Part shown: positions 50,790 through 61,929 of the stretch, one piece after another
Position numbering within the stretch: the stretch's first letter is position 1
How the letters are laid out: the number at the start of each line of letters is the position of its first letter
Assembly: GCA_051453625.1 (NCBI GenBank)
Contig: JBOZIK010000001.1
Span: forward strand, 238,586,994 to 238,650,993
DNA length: 64,000 nt
Direction of reading: 5' to 3'
Source: Welwitschia mirabilis
Taxonomy: Eukaryota; Gnetophyta; Gnetopsida; Welwitschiales
Made by a program: the position numbers and the translations under genes
The notes under the pieces: model-generated
Database searches by the model: none
What the model saw: only the letters and a program-made list of their open reading frames with translations
Told to the model about the DNA's origin: nothing

Positions 50790-51450
50790 ATAGTCTCATG
50801 AAATATAAGGGATTAAATATAAAAAGAGTTATGAGTTTAGTTATTAGCAATAAACTTAGCTTTATTGGTGTGGTAAAGGCTAAGTTGCATTCTACTTTTG
50901 TAAATAGATTTATTCATAGTTATATTGATGGATGGAGATATTATCATAAACTTAGCTTTATTGGTGTTATTTATGGCTTTAATACTTCTAGACTGAGAGC
51001 GCCTACTTGGTAAGAACTTGGTATACTTTCAACATTAGTTACTAGTTCATAGGTAGTATTTGAAGATTTTAATTATTTCTTAACCTTTAAGGAGAAACTG
51101 AATGGTAGAAGGATTACTAGAAGAGACACTAAAGAACTCCTTAACCTTATGATGATTTACATCATTTTGACCTAATTTCTATAGGTAATTTCTTCACATG
51201 ATGTAATTACCATGTAGTTGATGGTAGGATATTCTATAAGTTAAATATAGCTCTTGTTAATGATCTTTTACTAAACCAATTTGAGGATTTCTAGGATTAA
51301 TTTCAATCATTAGGTATATCTGATCATAGTACATGAATTATGCATATTAGAAAATTAATAAGGGAGACTTCCCCTTTTATATTCTATGCTAGTTTAACTT
51401 TAGGTGAGCAATTTATGGCATTAGTTACTAAGGCATGATAGACAAGAGTT
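50790..51450 (+). pseudogene. LINE-3 endonuclease
   Basis: Begins near the open piece 50798-51013, which codes GLNIKRVMSLV, in the position of the NVRGLN..K strand. A FIGVIYGFN segment follows, and DFNYFLTFKEKLNGR at about 51065-51112 matches the GDFNEVL...EK.GG block. A SDHST segment near 51318-51335 matches the catalytic SDH. A frameshift lies between 51100 and 51300. The enzyme would nick genomic DNA during insertion. Confidence 0.75.
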
Positions 51451-53550
51451 GATGGATATCCAATGTATGTGATGTAGCAAAAGCTAAAGGCTACCATATT
51501 AGCCTTCAAGAGATTCCATCAAACAAACTACAATAACATCTTAATTAGAGTTAAGAAGGCTAGGAAGAAGCTGCATGATATTTAGCATAGTGTTTAGGCT
51601 AGCCCCAATGATCAGAGGCTTTATAGTATAGAGTAGAATATGTTTAGAAAGTTTAAGAAACTATTGAGGGCTAAGACACTGATTTTTAAGTAAAGAACCA
51701 AGCCACTATGGATAACTTAGGATGATACTAACACTGCCTTTTTTTATGCTTACATCAAGAAGAATAAGACTATGAAAAATGTTCATAATTTATTCAAGGA
51801 ATATGGTACTAGACTTAATACTTTAGAGGCCTGTAAGAATGATATGGTTAGATTTTATTGGAATCTCCTAAGTACTTTACTTAATACATACCTATAAATC
51901 CTATTCATGTTTAAATGAGGGCTATGATCATAGAAAAATAATTCCTATCACTTTATGCACCTATCACAGATTAAGAGATCTATCAAGCTATTAAATCCAT
52001 TCCAGATGAAAAGGCACTAAGTTCAAATGATTTCTATGCTTTCTTCTTTAAGACGGCTTGGCCTACCATTGGGTCTGAAATCATCAAAGCAGTAAAGAAT
52101 TATTTTACATTAAATCAAATGCTAGGACTAAAAAATCAATAACTTTAGTTCTTATCCCTAAAGTTAGATGACCAAGATTTTCCTCTGAATTTAGGCCCAT
52201 TTCATGTTGTAATTTCCTTTATAAAGGCATTATTAATACTATTAAATCTAGACATAAGTAGGTGATTAGTGAATTTATCGACAAATAATAGGTAGCCTTT
52301 GTAAAAGGAAGAAGTATAATACAAAACATTCTTCTTACACACAAAATGGTTTAGAACTATAGAAGAAGGAAAATTAGTTCTAGGTGCACATTGAAAATGG
52401 ATTTAAGGAAGGCATATGATACATTAAAATAGAAGTTCTTAGAGTTATTGCTTACTACCCTTAGCATTCCTTATAGATTTACCAGATGGTTGATGAACTA
52501 TGTTAAAACTATTAAGTACTTAAATTTATTTAATAAGGTGCTCTATGATTATCTTGAGAGGAGGAGAGAAATAAGGTAAGGGAAACTATATCCTTATATT
52601 TATTAACATTAACTATGAATATCTAGGGAAATCAATGAAGGTTTATATTACTTCAGAAAGATTTAGATATCATCCCAAATGCAAGTAGACTAAACTCGCA
52701 CATTTGATCTATGCTGATGACTTATTAATGTTTTTCAAAGGAGAAAGGGAATCTATGCTAATCCTTAAGTAGGCCTTGAACCATTTTATCGATGTTTTTA
52801 ATTTAAGAAAAAATCTCTCCAAGTCTTAAGTATATTTTATAGGTGTTTCTACCTTAATTAAAAGACAAATCTCAGATGAGATGTAGTTTATACAGGGAAG
52901 CCTTTCATTCAAGTACCTAGGGATTCCCTTAATGTTTAAATCCCTCTTAATTAATGACTATTTGGCATTGATAAAGAAGATAACCTTTATAAGTCACCAC
53001 TGGACCAAGAAAAACCTTTCTTATGAAGGTAAACTAGAGCTAATAAGATTAGTGCTAAAGAGTATCCAGATTTACTGGTGTCAGGTATTCATTTTACCTA
53101 ATAAAGTTAGAAAGAAGGTGGAGAAAATTTGCAGATCATTCTTATGATCAAGGAAGGAGTAGTCTATGAGACCTCTTATGTCTTGATAAAAGATGGCTAC
53201 TCCAAAGGTAGTAGATAGCTTAGGATTGAAAGATATTTATGTTTACAACAAGGCATTAAACTTCAGGAATTTTTGGGCTTTAGTAAATAAAGAAGACTCC
53301 CTCTGGATGAGATGGATACATGGTGTATATATGAAATGAAATAATGTTTGGATTATATCAATTAAGTACTCTTTCTCATTGATCTTTAAAAAAATCTTAA
53401 AGCTAAGAGAGGATTCAAGAAGATGTATTCAAGTCACTGCTAGATATATGAGATGGATAGGAGGAGCTAAGTCCTTTTCAGTTGCTACTACATACAAGAT
53501 CCTTTCTAAAGTATCCCATAAAGTGAGTTGGTCATGTGCTATCTAGGGAA
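51450..53550 (+). pseudogene. LINE-3 reverse transcriptase
   Basis: A long helical linker (about 51470-51870) comes first. Then PKVR.PRFSSEFRPIS near 52157-52203, KMDLRKAYDTLK at 52396-52431 (palm motif A Asp kept) and HLIYADDLLMFF at about 52702-52737 (catalytic YADD intact). KYLGIPL is near 52913-52933. The open piece 52932-53147 carries the thumb, with LSYEGKLELIRLVLKSIQIY, where relatives have the SLAGR block. The linker to zf-RVT follows, with LWMRWIHGVYMK near 53300. Frameshifts occur near 52600, where the G.RQG.PLSP motif is degraded. Confidence 0.85.
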
Positions 53551-53559
53551 AATATGTCC

Positions 53560-53740
53560 AACTAAGGCATTTTATTATTTCATGCATTATGATGCAGAAT
53601 AGAGTGATGACTAAGGATAATATGAATAGAATTAATATCTTAGTGGACCAATAGTGTGTTATGTGTAATGGTTGTTTAGAATTAAGGGATCATTTGTTCT
53701 TTACATGCTCATTCGCTTCTCAAATTTAGACAATGATGAG
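53560..53740 (+). pseudogene. LINE-3 zf-RVT zinc-binding domain
   Basis: CVMCNGCLELRDHLFFTCSF starts at about 53655. It keeps C-x2-C and the later H and C of the plant zf-RVT domain (CVLC...E...HLFF.C). The NRVMTKDNMNRIN stretch just before it matches the usual TKDRL block. The domain is the C-terminal nucleic-acid-binding part of plant L1 proteins. Confidence 0.8.
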
Positions 53741-54316
53741 TTAATTTCTTTTATTTTCAGCCCCTTACACATGGCCATAACTATATAACTAGATCAAAAC
53801 ATTATTAAGGTCCCTCAAGGTAAGAAATAAGATATATATAAGGTAGCCTTCAATGCAATTGTATATTTTATATGGCATCACATGGACCAAGTAGTTTCTA
53901 TAGGCATTAATCCATAAGTATAGGCATGTATTTAGATGATCAGATTCAACATTAATGTGCAACTAGCATATATCAAGACAATGGAAGATACCACTTCCAA
54001 GAGAAACTAGAACCAAGCTTTACATATCTGGCCACATTTCAAGAGGAGTGCTAAGAATTCATCACTCAGATGACATAGAATGATTTTGTATCGCGTTTCT
54101 ATTATCATCTTCATCCTACTTATTTTAGTATTTTAATTCGTGATTTTTAAGAATGACCACACTAATTATTCTGAGACTTTTGTAAGGGTTTGAACATTTC
54201 TACGCTATACTAGTAATGAAATTAATTTTTCTATTTAATTTTAATCTAAATTATTCTTAATTTTGATATTTTCGATAGTCAAAACTAGCCAAGCTAATTA
54301 TTATTCTTATCAAAAG

Positions 54317-54858
54317 TGTAAAATTCCCAAATATTTTCTATGTACTGCTATCAAATTTAATTAAATTGTTATCAATTTTAGTACAATTTATAAATGTACA
54401 AAAAAATATTTAAAAATTTAGTTTAGAATGTAATCACTCTTCAAAGGGTATGAGTCTTACAGAAAGCTACTCTAAAAGGACATAATGCTTTATTTTTATT
54501 AAAAGGACTTGCTTGGAAAAGTGAAGAGCATGCATGGGATTTTTACATGTGCATATTAAGTCCTTAACAAGCTAGGTTGATTCCCTAGTAGTCCTGTAGG
54601 CTAGACCATAAAGGTAATAGGACCTAACCAAGCTACCATTGAATGACTTTATATTTGACAATAATGAAGAATTAAGATCCATTTTCAAAAATATTTAATA
54701 AAGATAAGTTAAAATGCTTGTTTTGACATGCAATATGTTTTCATTACTTTAAACAAAATTATTATTATTCTTAAGATTTCTTATTCCTAAATTACACTTC
54801 CATGTTACTATTAAAGTCTTTTTATCTAATTTTATAAAAAGTTAATGGGGATGTATCA
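54317..54858 (+). repeat. 5' LTR of the gag-only element
   Basis: Starts TGTAAAATTCCC and ends TATCA. It aligns with 59939-60479 throughout; shared blocks include the ACTATCAAATTTA segment near the start and CCATGTTACTATTAAA near the end. Confidence 0.85.
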
Positions 54859-54860
54859 AT

Positions 54861-54874
54861 TAGTATCAAAGATA
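54861..54874 (+). other. Primer-binding site (initiator tRNA-Met type)
   Basis: TAGTATCAAAGATA lies two bases after the LTR. Against the common plant site TGGTATCAGAGC, nine of twelve positions agree, with two transitions and one transversion. Confidence 0.7.
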
Positions 54875-57602
54875 AATGATTTACAAATAAATAATTTTTT
54901 AGTAATTTTTATATTACTATGTAAAATATATCTAGTATATAATGCTAAGAAATGTAGGAAAGTAAAACATTATGATCAACAGCTAGAGTACATGCTTCAT
55001 AAAAAGTAAAATTAGTGTCCTTAATTATACATTATTCTTGGTTGAAATCATCATGACTATGAGTAACATGCAAACATAAATCACTGAACAAAGGATCAAG
55101 AGGATTTAGGAGGATCTGTTCCTTAGTGTTATTTGGAGAAAAACATAGTCCATTGTTATGGCCTTGCTATAATAATGATTTAATGGCATAATGATGAAAT
55201 GAATAGAAGCCTCCAAGTGCTTCTTTAATACTTTACGCATATGGTAAAAAGTGTAGATATCCTCCTTGAGTAGCATGAGCCTCTTTAGGACATGATTGAG
55301 TACTTATTTTAAATGAGCATTTTGTGAATCCTTTTGAAAAAGAGTTTCCATTAAGACTCCTGTCTATTATTGTCTATTCTTTACAGTTTGGTTTTTATAG
55401 CCTTAAACCATTAATTTTAGCTTAAATCAAGAGATAATAAAATGTGAAAAGGATTATTTAATCTCAATAGAAAAAGGAAAGAGGATATTAAATAAATAGT
55501 ACCTCCAATAAATAATTTTAGACTTCTACATTCTCCAATTAGTACATCTTAAAATGAACCATATAGTGTGTTGCCTTAAGTTCATTAATGATTAGATCAA
55601 AATATCAATTAATAGGATCCCATAAAGGATTCATAAGAAAATTATGAGTAAAATTCCTTTCTCAAGCCACTTAAAAGTCTTATTTAAAATTAGTGCCTAT
55701 TTGATCTTTGAAATATGAGGCATCTTCCTAGTGAGACCTCTTAGTGGCTTGTTGAACTATTAAATCATCTAATCTCTCTACCTTTTCAATAGAGGTGATT
55801 AATTATTAAGTTTTTAAAATGAAGTAAAAAAACAAATCTAGTAATGTCTTGTTCACTTTAGAAGAAGAAGATCATGGAATAGTTGAAGTAGAAATAAATG
55901 GATGTAGAGTTGTAAATAAGGTGGAAGATCAAAATATTGTAGTTAGAGTAAATATTTTTGAAATACCTAAAGGAGTATCTAAGAAATTCATTACCTTTAA
56001 CAAAGTATTTAAAAAAGTCTCCCCATTAGAATAGTCCTTTTAAAATTTAGGAAGAGTTGGGATTTCTAAACTAGACAATGAAGGTAAGATAGGAAAGTTA
56101 CTTCAGCTTTGAAATGAATATGTTTATATTCTTTAATAGTTAATTTTATTTTTTCCTTATTAGGAGTTGGGAAAGGAATTTTTGGGTAATTTTGCCATAA
56201 TTGAAATAAGTAATAAATATTATAGAATAAAATAAGTCCAACATAAAGAATAATAAAATAAGAAAAAATACTTACAATGAATTGTCACTTACTATGATGA
56301 AGCATGGACATGGAAGAATATTCTTTGTTATCACTCATATCTAGAATAGAAATCTACAAAGGAAGAGTCTTGCCCCCTTTTTAAGCCAATGAGTTAGAAT
56401 TTTTAAATTAAGACACTTCTTGGATTTCCATTTATAAGAAGAAAACAAAAACCATTGAGAGAATAGCAATGGTCTTAAAGAATAAGTAAAAGGATAAAAC
56501 AAATTCTTATCTTTAAGTAATAAAATCCATTAGTGGAGAAATGATTTGGGTTACTTTCTACACTAGAAGTTAAGATAGTTCTAGAGGAATGGTTGATAGA
56601 AAAGAAAGACAGAGGCATTATTGCACTAGAAGGAAGTTCAAGTTATTTGATATTCACAAATGAACTTCCTACACAAAAGGCAAAATATAAAGAAAGTAGG
56701 ACTTCCCCATAAGCTAGGTTGCCTAAATCATAATTTTTTTTATTTTTACAAAGCTGAGAGATAACTTTAGTATAAATACTTTAACTCTAATAGGAAAACT
56801 TTTTGATCTTATGTAAAGAATAAAAGATAAATATCATGCTCAGGGAGTTGTCAGAAATGGAAATGAAGAAACCCATGTCCAATAATTAATAACCCTAAGG
56901 CATCATAATAAAAAATAAAAATAGATTTAAGGGGAACATCATGATACCATTTATAATGGATCTTTACATCCATAAAGTTATAATAAGTGGTTTTAAAGAA
57001 TATCTATAGCCTCTAATTCAAAAAGAAAAAACTTTTTAAGAACAAGATTTCCACCAAAGAAAATAAAAGTACTTTGGACATTAGAAGGAGATATATGAAT
57101 AAAGTCCATATTGAGGATGCACAAAGGAATTAGTTTAGGGATAAAAAGGACATAAATAAAATCCAAAATCATAAATATTTTAGATGAAATAAAATTAAAA
57201 TAAGAAAAAATAGAAGATAAAAATATTTGAGTTTATTACCCAGGCAAATTTCTCTTGAGTTGATAGGTTATAGAACTCCTCATTAGCAAATATCAGCTTG
57301 TGATTAAAGCATCTTATATCAAGAAAATATTTTCAAGGGATACCTACAAAGAAAGAGTGGAGTAAAAGAATAAACTATGGTGACAAGAAGATGAATGTAA
57401 GAAAAATCATCTTTAGAAAAATGATAAGCCATTAATGAATGAAAATGCTTTTACTAAAGAAGTAAAGAAAAGTATTAGAAGGAAAAAGGAAAAAAATTAT
57501 CTTTAGATTAAGAGGTCAAAGTACCAAAAAAAATTAGAAAAAAGAAATAGTGTTTCCCACTTCCTCATAGTTATAGTAGAAAACTAAGAATCCTAACTAC
57601 TT
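54875..57602 (+). other. Internal sequence of unknown origin
   Basis: Between the primer site and the tandem array I recognise no domain. An open stretch of 61 codons at 55849-56034 is rich in Glu, Val and Lys, and the frame continues upstream past the first Met. It has real coding texture but no known motif. A second readable patch is near 56585-56720. A nested element or captured host sequence are both possible. Confidence 0.4.
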
Positions 57603-58548
57603 AATGCTGTGATAGTGATGTAACAGTGATATGACATTAAGGCATCAGTTGATGTGATAGTTATAGGATTAACATAATCACTTCTAGAAATTTATGAGAT
57701 GTCATACTATTAATGCAAACATCCCAGATGCTGACATCATTAACTATATTACTATAGGGTGTCACATTACTAACATCATGCTAATATCATTAGTTGTAGG
57801 AATGTATAGGGTACTACACTACTGATGTAGATCTTCCGGATGCTAACATTATCAACTAAATTACTATAGGGCATTGTACTACTAACATCATTCTAACATC
57901 ATTAGTTTTCAAAATATATAAGACATCATACTACTGATGAAGATCTCTTAAATGCTACCTTCATGAACTAGATTACTATAGGACATTACATTACAGACAT
58001 CATGATGACATCATTAGTTTTAAAAATGTATAGGATGTCATACTACTAATGTAGACCTCTTAGATGCTAACATCATCAATTAGATTATGATAGGATGTCA
58101 CACTGCTAATATCATGCTGACATCATTACTTATAAAAATGTATAGCATGTCACATTACTAATATAGATATTGTTAATGTTGACATCATCAATTAGACTAC
58201 TATAGGGAATGAAAGCATTGAAATCATGATAACATTATTAATTTTAGAAATTTATAGGTCACAACCCTACTGATGCAAGTTTTTAGATATTGACATTATT
58301 AATTAGATTATCATAGGAATCCAAACTACTAATATCATATTGACATCATTAGTCTTAGAAGTGTATAGGGCACCACACTACTGATGTAGGCTATCTGGAT
58401 GCTGACATCATTATCTTGATTACTATAGAACATCATACTACTGCTATCATGCTAGAATCATTAGTTTTAAAATGTATAGAGCATAACATTATTAATGCAA
58501 ACCTCTTAAATGTTGACATCATTAGTCTTAGAATATAGTAGGGCTCAC
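57603..58548. repeat. 112-bp tandem (satellite-like) array
   Basis: The anchor ATGCTGACATCATTA or variants recurs at 57728, 57840, 57952, 58064, 58176, 58287, 58399 and 58510, giving spacings of 112, 112, 112, 112, 111, 112 and 111. A less regular unit precedes the first anchor. Each monomer contains a second, related anchor about 50 bp in (for example at 57778), so the unit is itself a diverged dimer of about 50 and 62 bp. It lies wholly inside the gag-only LTR element. Confidence 0.9.
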
Positions 58549-58739
58549 TAGTACTTTTTTTTTTTGTTTTTGGATTTTTAAAAACCTTAATTAGTATCAT
58601 TCAGTAATACATGTTATGTGCTTAATTTAGATGTTAGTTACCTCTATTCTATAAACTACCAAGATAACTAACTTTCATTCTATAAAAGTAACCTAACATA
58701 CACACAGAAGGTTAGATGACATCTTGATAATGCATGCAT

Positions 58740-59925
58740 TAGCAAACCATGAAAGATCATGTAAATGCCTGCATTAATGCTCTAAAAGAACATATAAGGG
58801 AAAACAAAAAACAATTGGACACTAATTTTGCCAATGTTGAGGCTTCACAAGAAATGGTAAATGATAAACCTAACTCCATCCTTTAAGCAGTATGAGGAAG
58901 ATCATGAAAGTAATAAATTAGAGATCTTCAATTATAAGTTAAGTAATCCTTCTAAATAGAAAATGAAAAACATATAATTTTAAAAGGAACTCTACCTAAT
59001 TATCTAAACAAAAAGAATTAGAAAAGATAAATAGCCATCTACAACATTTTCACATCCATAATTCCCTTCAAACATGAAAATATAGTATCATGGAAGATCA
59101 AGATATGTTAGAGTATGTAAAGAAAGTTTAATTCACACGTATGATAAAACTTTGAAATATTTTGAAGAGGCTTTGGAATGACTATAATACATTAAAGATA
59201 ATTTCAATTTAAAAAACATCAACATTAGTCTATGAAGCAAATATGCAATAATATTCTTGACATGTGATGCTACATTATGGTGGAGTTATTTGAATATGTT
59301 CAAAAATGAATATGTTAAGTGAAAAGAATTCATGGAGATATTCAAAAAGGCTTTTATTCTAGAATACTTTGTCATATATAGAAGAATGTAATTTAAATAC
59401 ATACAACTTGGGAAGAAGAATTTTGATGAACATTGACAACAATTTCAAAAGTTGTAAAACTTAAAACATAGTAAGACTCAGAGGAACTAGCTAATGAGTT
59501 TATTCAAACCCTTCCATCCTAATTAAAGAATATTATTTATCTACTAGAATTCAAATCACCATAGAAGGCATATTAAAAAACTAAATATTATATGGAAGTA
59601 TACTAAAGGATTCTAGTGACTACCTAAATGGCAACCTCCATGACACAATAGCCATGGCTATCATAGCCTATTACTTCAAACCATAATACAACAAGCTATC
59701 ACCACTACTATAATAAGGGTTATATCATGATGAATTATCTTAAAAATAAGGAAGAAACAAGTCATAACCAACTAATACAACCATTAAAAAAATCAAATAG
59801 AAAAGAGATTATTTGCATGATTCAAAGAGAAGAATATAATAACAATGAAAACTTTAAAGGCAGCCTTGGTTATGAAAGGGATGCTATTATAAAGGAATAG
59901 TAGTTTAATGATGAATAACAAGCTT
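58740..59925 (+). pseudogene. gag remnant of the TR-GAG-like element
   Basis: The first part (58740-59150) is a readable but unassigned N-terminal region. LTCDATLWWSYL at about 59257-59295 is a core gag motif (family L.GDA..WW). A W..F...F...F segment follows near 59320-59360. A LGKKNFDEH..QFQKL stretch near 59410-59455 matches the Y...F..L helix of Retrotrans_gag (PF03732), and a NQLMSLFKP segment follows. No zinc knuckle, protease or polymerase follows before the polypurine tract at 59926. Stops are frequent. It would have formed particles in which a partner element's enzymes act. Confidence 0.75.
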
Positions 59926-59936
59926 AAAAAGGGGAG
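59926..59936 (+). other. Polypurine tract
   Basis: AAAAAGGGGAG, an uninterrupted purine run two bases before the 3' LTR, where second-strand DNA synthesis would start. It is the best preserved such tract in the window. Confidence 0.8.
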
Positions 59937-59938
59937 TC

Positions 59939-60479
59939 TATAACATTCCCAAAGATTTTCTATGAACTACTATCAAATTTAGTTAAAACATAATTAATTT
60001 TAATATATTCTATAAATGTATACAAACAATAGTAAAAAATTTAGTTAAGAATGTAAGCATTATTTAAGGGAGATGACCCTTGTAAAAAGATACTTAATAG
60101 GACATGATACTTTGTTTTTATTAAAATAAGGTTCTTGAGAAAGTAAATAGGATGCATGAGATTTTCACAGGTGCATATTAAATCCTTGATAAGCCAAGTA
60201 ATCCCTTGGTAATTTCACATACTAGACCTTAATGGTAATATAACTTTGTCTGACCATCATACAAAAACCTAACATTTGGCATTGACGAAGCCTCCAAATT
60301 CATTTTTGACCATATTTAATAAAGCTAAGTTAAAATGCTCTTTTTTGCATATATTATGTTTTTATCACTTTTAACAAAGTTATCATTATTCTTAAGATCC
60401 CCTATTCTTAAGTTGCATTTCCATGTTACTATTAAAACATTATAGTCTAATTTTATAAAACTTTAATGGGAATATCACA
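59939..60479 (+). repeat. 3' LTR of the gag-only element
   Basis: Starts TATAACATTCCC (TG decayed to TA) and ends ATCACA. Direct repeat of 54317-54858. Confidence 0.85.
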
Positions 60480-61409
60480 TAAAGTACTTGTAAACATACT
60501 CAAAACCATCATTAAATATGGCTAAGTTGTATATCTAACATAGCTCCTTACCAAGCATTTCTTAGTCCTTAATAAAGTAAGTAAGAAATAATAGAAGCTA
60601 GCTAACCTAAATAGGAGATTGAAAAATAAACTCTAAGTTAATTGCATTACTGAATAGAGAGTGTATCTCATTCATTTTGAGTAATAGGTTATTCAAAATA
60701 ACCATTACAAAAAGATATACATGAAGTTTAAACATATAATTTATGTTTCTAGCAAACAGAACTAGACATAAAAATGTGCTTCTAAAGGATTAAGTGAATC
60801 ATGTCTTAGAAATTTCATATAAATAAACCTACCACTAGAGTCATACATGAATTGAAAGTTGAAAAATTTAGTAGAATAAGAACAAGGCATTTTAGCATTT
60901 TAAGCATTATAAAATATGCATCAAGGATAAGAGATAAAGTATAGAAGAAAACCAAACAATCATAAATAAGAAAGAAAAAGAAAGTAAACTAAAATAAGAT
61001 AAAATATCCTAAAAACAAAAATTAAATTACTTGAGTCCTAAGAATTAACCTCTTAAAACCTAACACTTTGTTTAAAAGAAAATGGAATGAAATCTTTTTC
61101 AAAAGATTAAATTGATTACTCTAATGCTATTGTCCTATGATAAATACAAAAAGTATACTTAATAAATTTGAAATTATCTAACTTAACAAATAGAAATAAA
61201 TACATTACATTAGAATATATTTTATTTGAAGTTGATCACTTACTAGTAGTTTCTCATTCTCATTAAAGATACATGATTCCTAATTAGTAAAACATCATGA
61301 TTACATTTGAATAAAATGGATGAAAATGACAATTCACTAATTAAAATTAACATATAATGGCTATAATCTAAATAATAAACTTAAAAGATGTCTACAAATT
61401 AATGATTCT

Positions 61410-61509
61410 NNNNNNNNNNNNNNNNNNNNNNNNNNNNNNNNNNNNNNNNNNNNNNNNNNNNNNNNNNNNNNNNNNNNNNNNNNNNNNNNNNNNNNNNNNN
61501 NNNNNNNNN
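61410..61509. other. Assembly gap, exactly 100 N, with duplicated flanks
   Basis: 61353-61409 and 61510-61566 are copies of 57 bases with two mismatches. This is the same pattern as the gaps at 12119 and 36668. Confidence 0.9.
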
Positions 61510-61862
61510 TATAATGGCTATAATCTAAATCATAAAATTAAAAGATGTCTACAAATTAATGATTCTTGATAATTTGATAATCATAGCACACTTCAAGATG
61601 TACCTCATTTTACCTTGGATTCCTTCCATTATGAGGTTCTCATTTCTGAACAATTAATCTTGCTTTTTTCACAGGTAGAAGGATCTATCAAATAGATCCT
61701 AGGTTATTAAGCAGCTTTATCCCTAGTACAATAATCATGGAGATATATTAGAAGTAATTATTAAAAGTGATTTCATAGTAAAAAATTGATATTTTATTTT
61801 TCTGTTGAGAATTATTTTTTTTATTTTATATTTTCCCTTTTTTCCTCTTTTTTTCCACTTTC

Positions 61863-61864
<2 letters not shown>

Positions 61865-61929
<65 letters not shown>
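61865..61929. repeat. Compound CT/AT/AC microsatellite
   Basis: Runs of CTGTCT and CT pass into AT units and then AC units without a break. Ordinary compound slippage locus. Confidence 0.95.

Larger units (their letters stand above)
49620..54220 (+). mobile_element. L1-type LINE (LINE-3)
   Basis: ORF1-like DUF4283 and zinc-knuckle sequence, endonuclease, reverse transcriptase and zf-RVT occur in the canonical plant L1 order. It has fewer frameshifts than the other LINEs, and a knuckle with all four ligands intact, so it is probably the youngest LINE here. The 3' end is put near 54220 by the loss of coding texture; no poly-A tail or target duplication is clear. The LTR element at 54317 begins just downstream. 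Confidence 0.8.
54317..60479 (+). mobile_element. LTR retrotransposon with gag only (TR-GAG-like)
   Basis: LTRs of about 540 bp (54317-54858 and 59939-60479), an initiator-Met-type primer site and a clean polypurine tract define a 6.16-kb plus-strand element. Flanks AAAAG (54312-54316) and TAAAG (60480-60484) are a 4-of-5 target duplication. The only recognised gene is a gag remnant, and it sits at the 3' end, directly before the polypurine tract. About 3.7 kb upstream is of unknown origin and contains a 112-bp tandem array. With no pol, mobility would have needed a partner. Confidence 0.8.
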
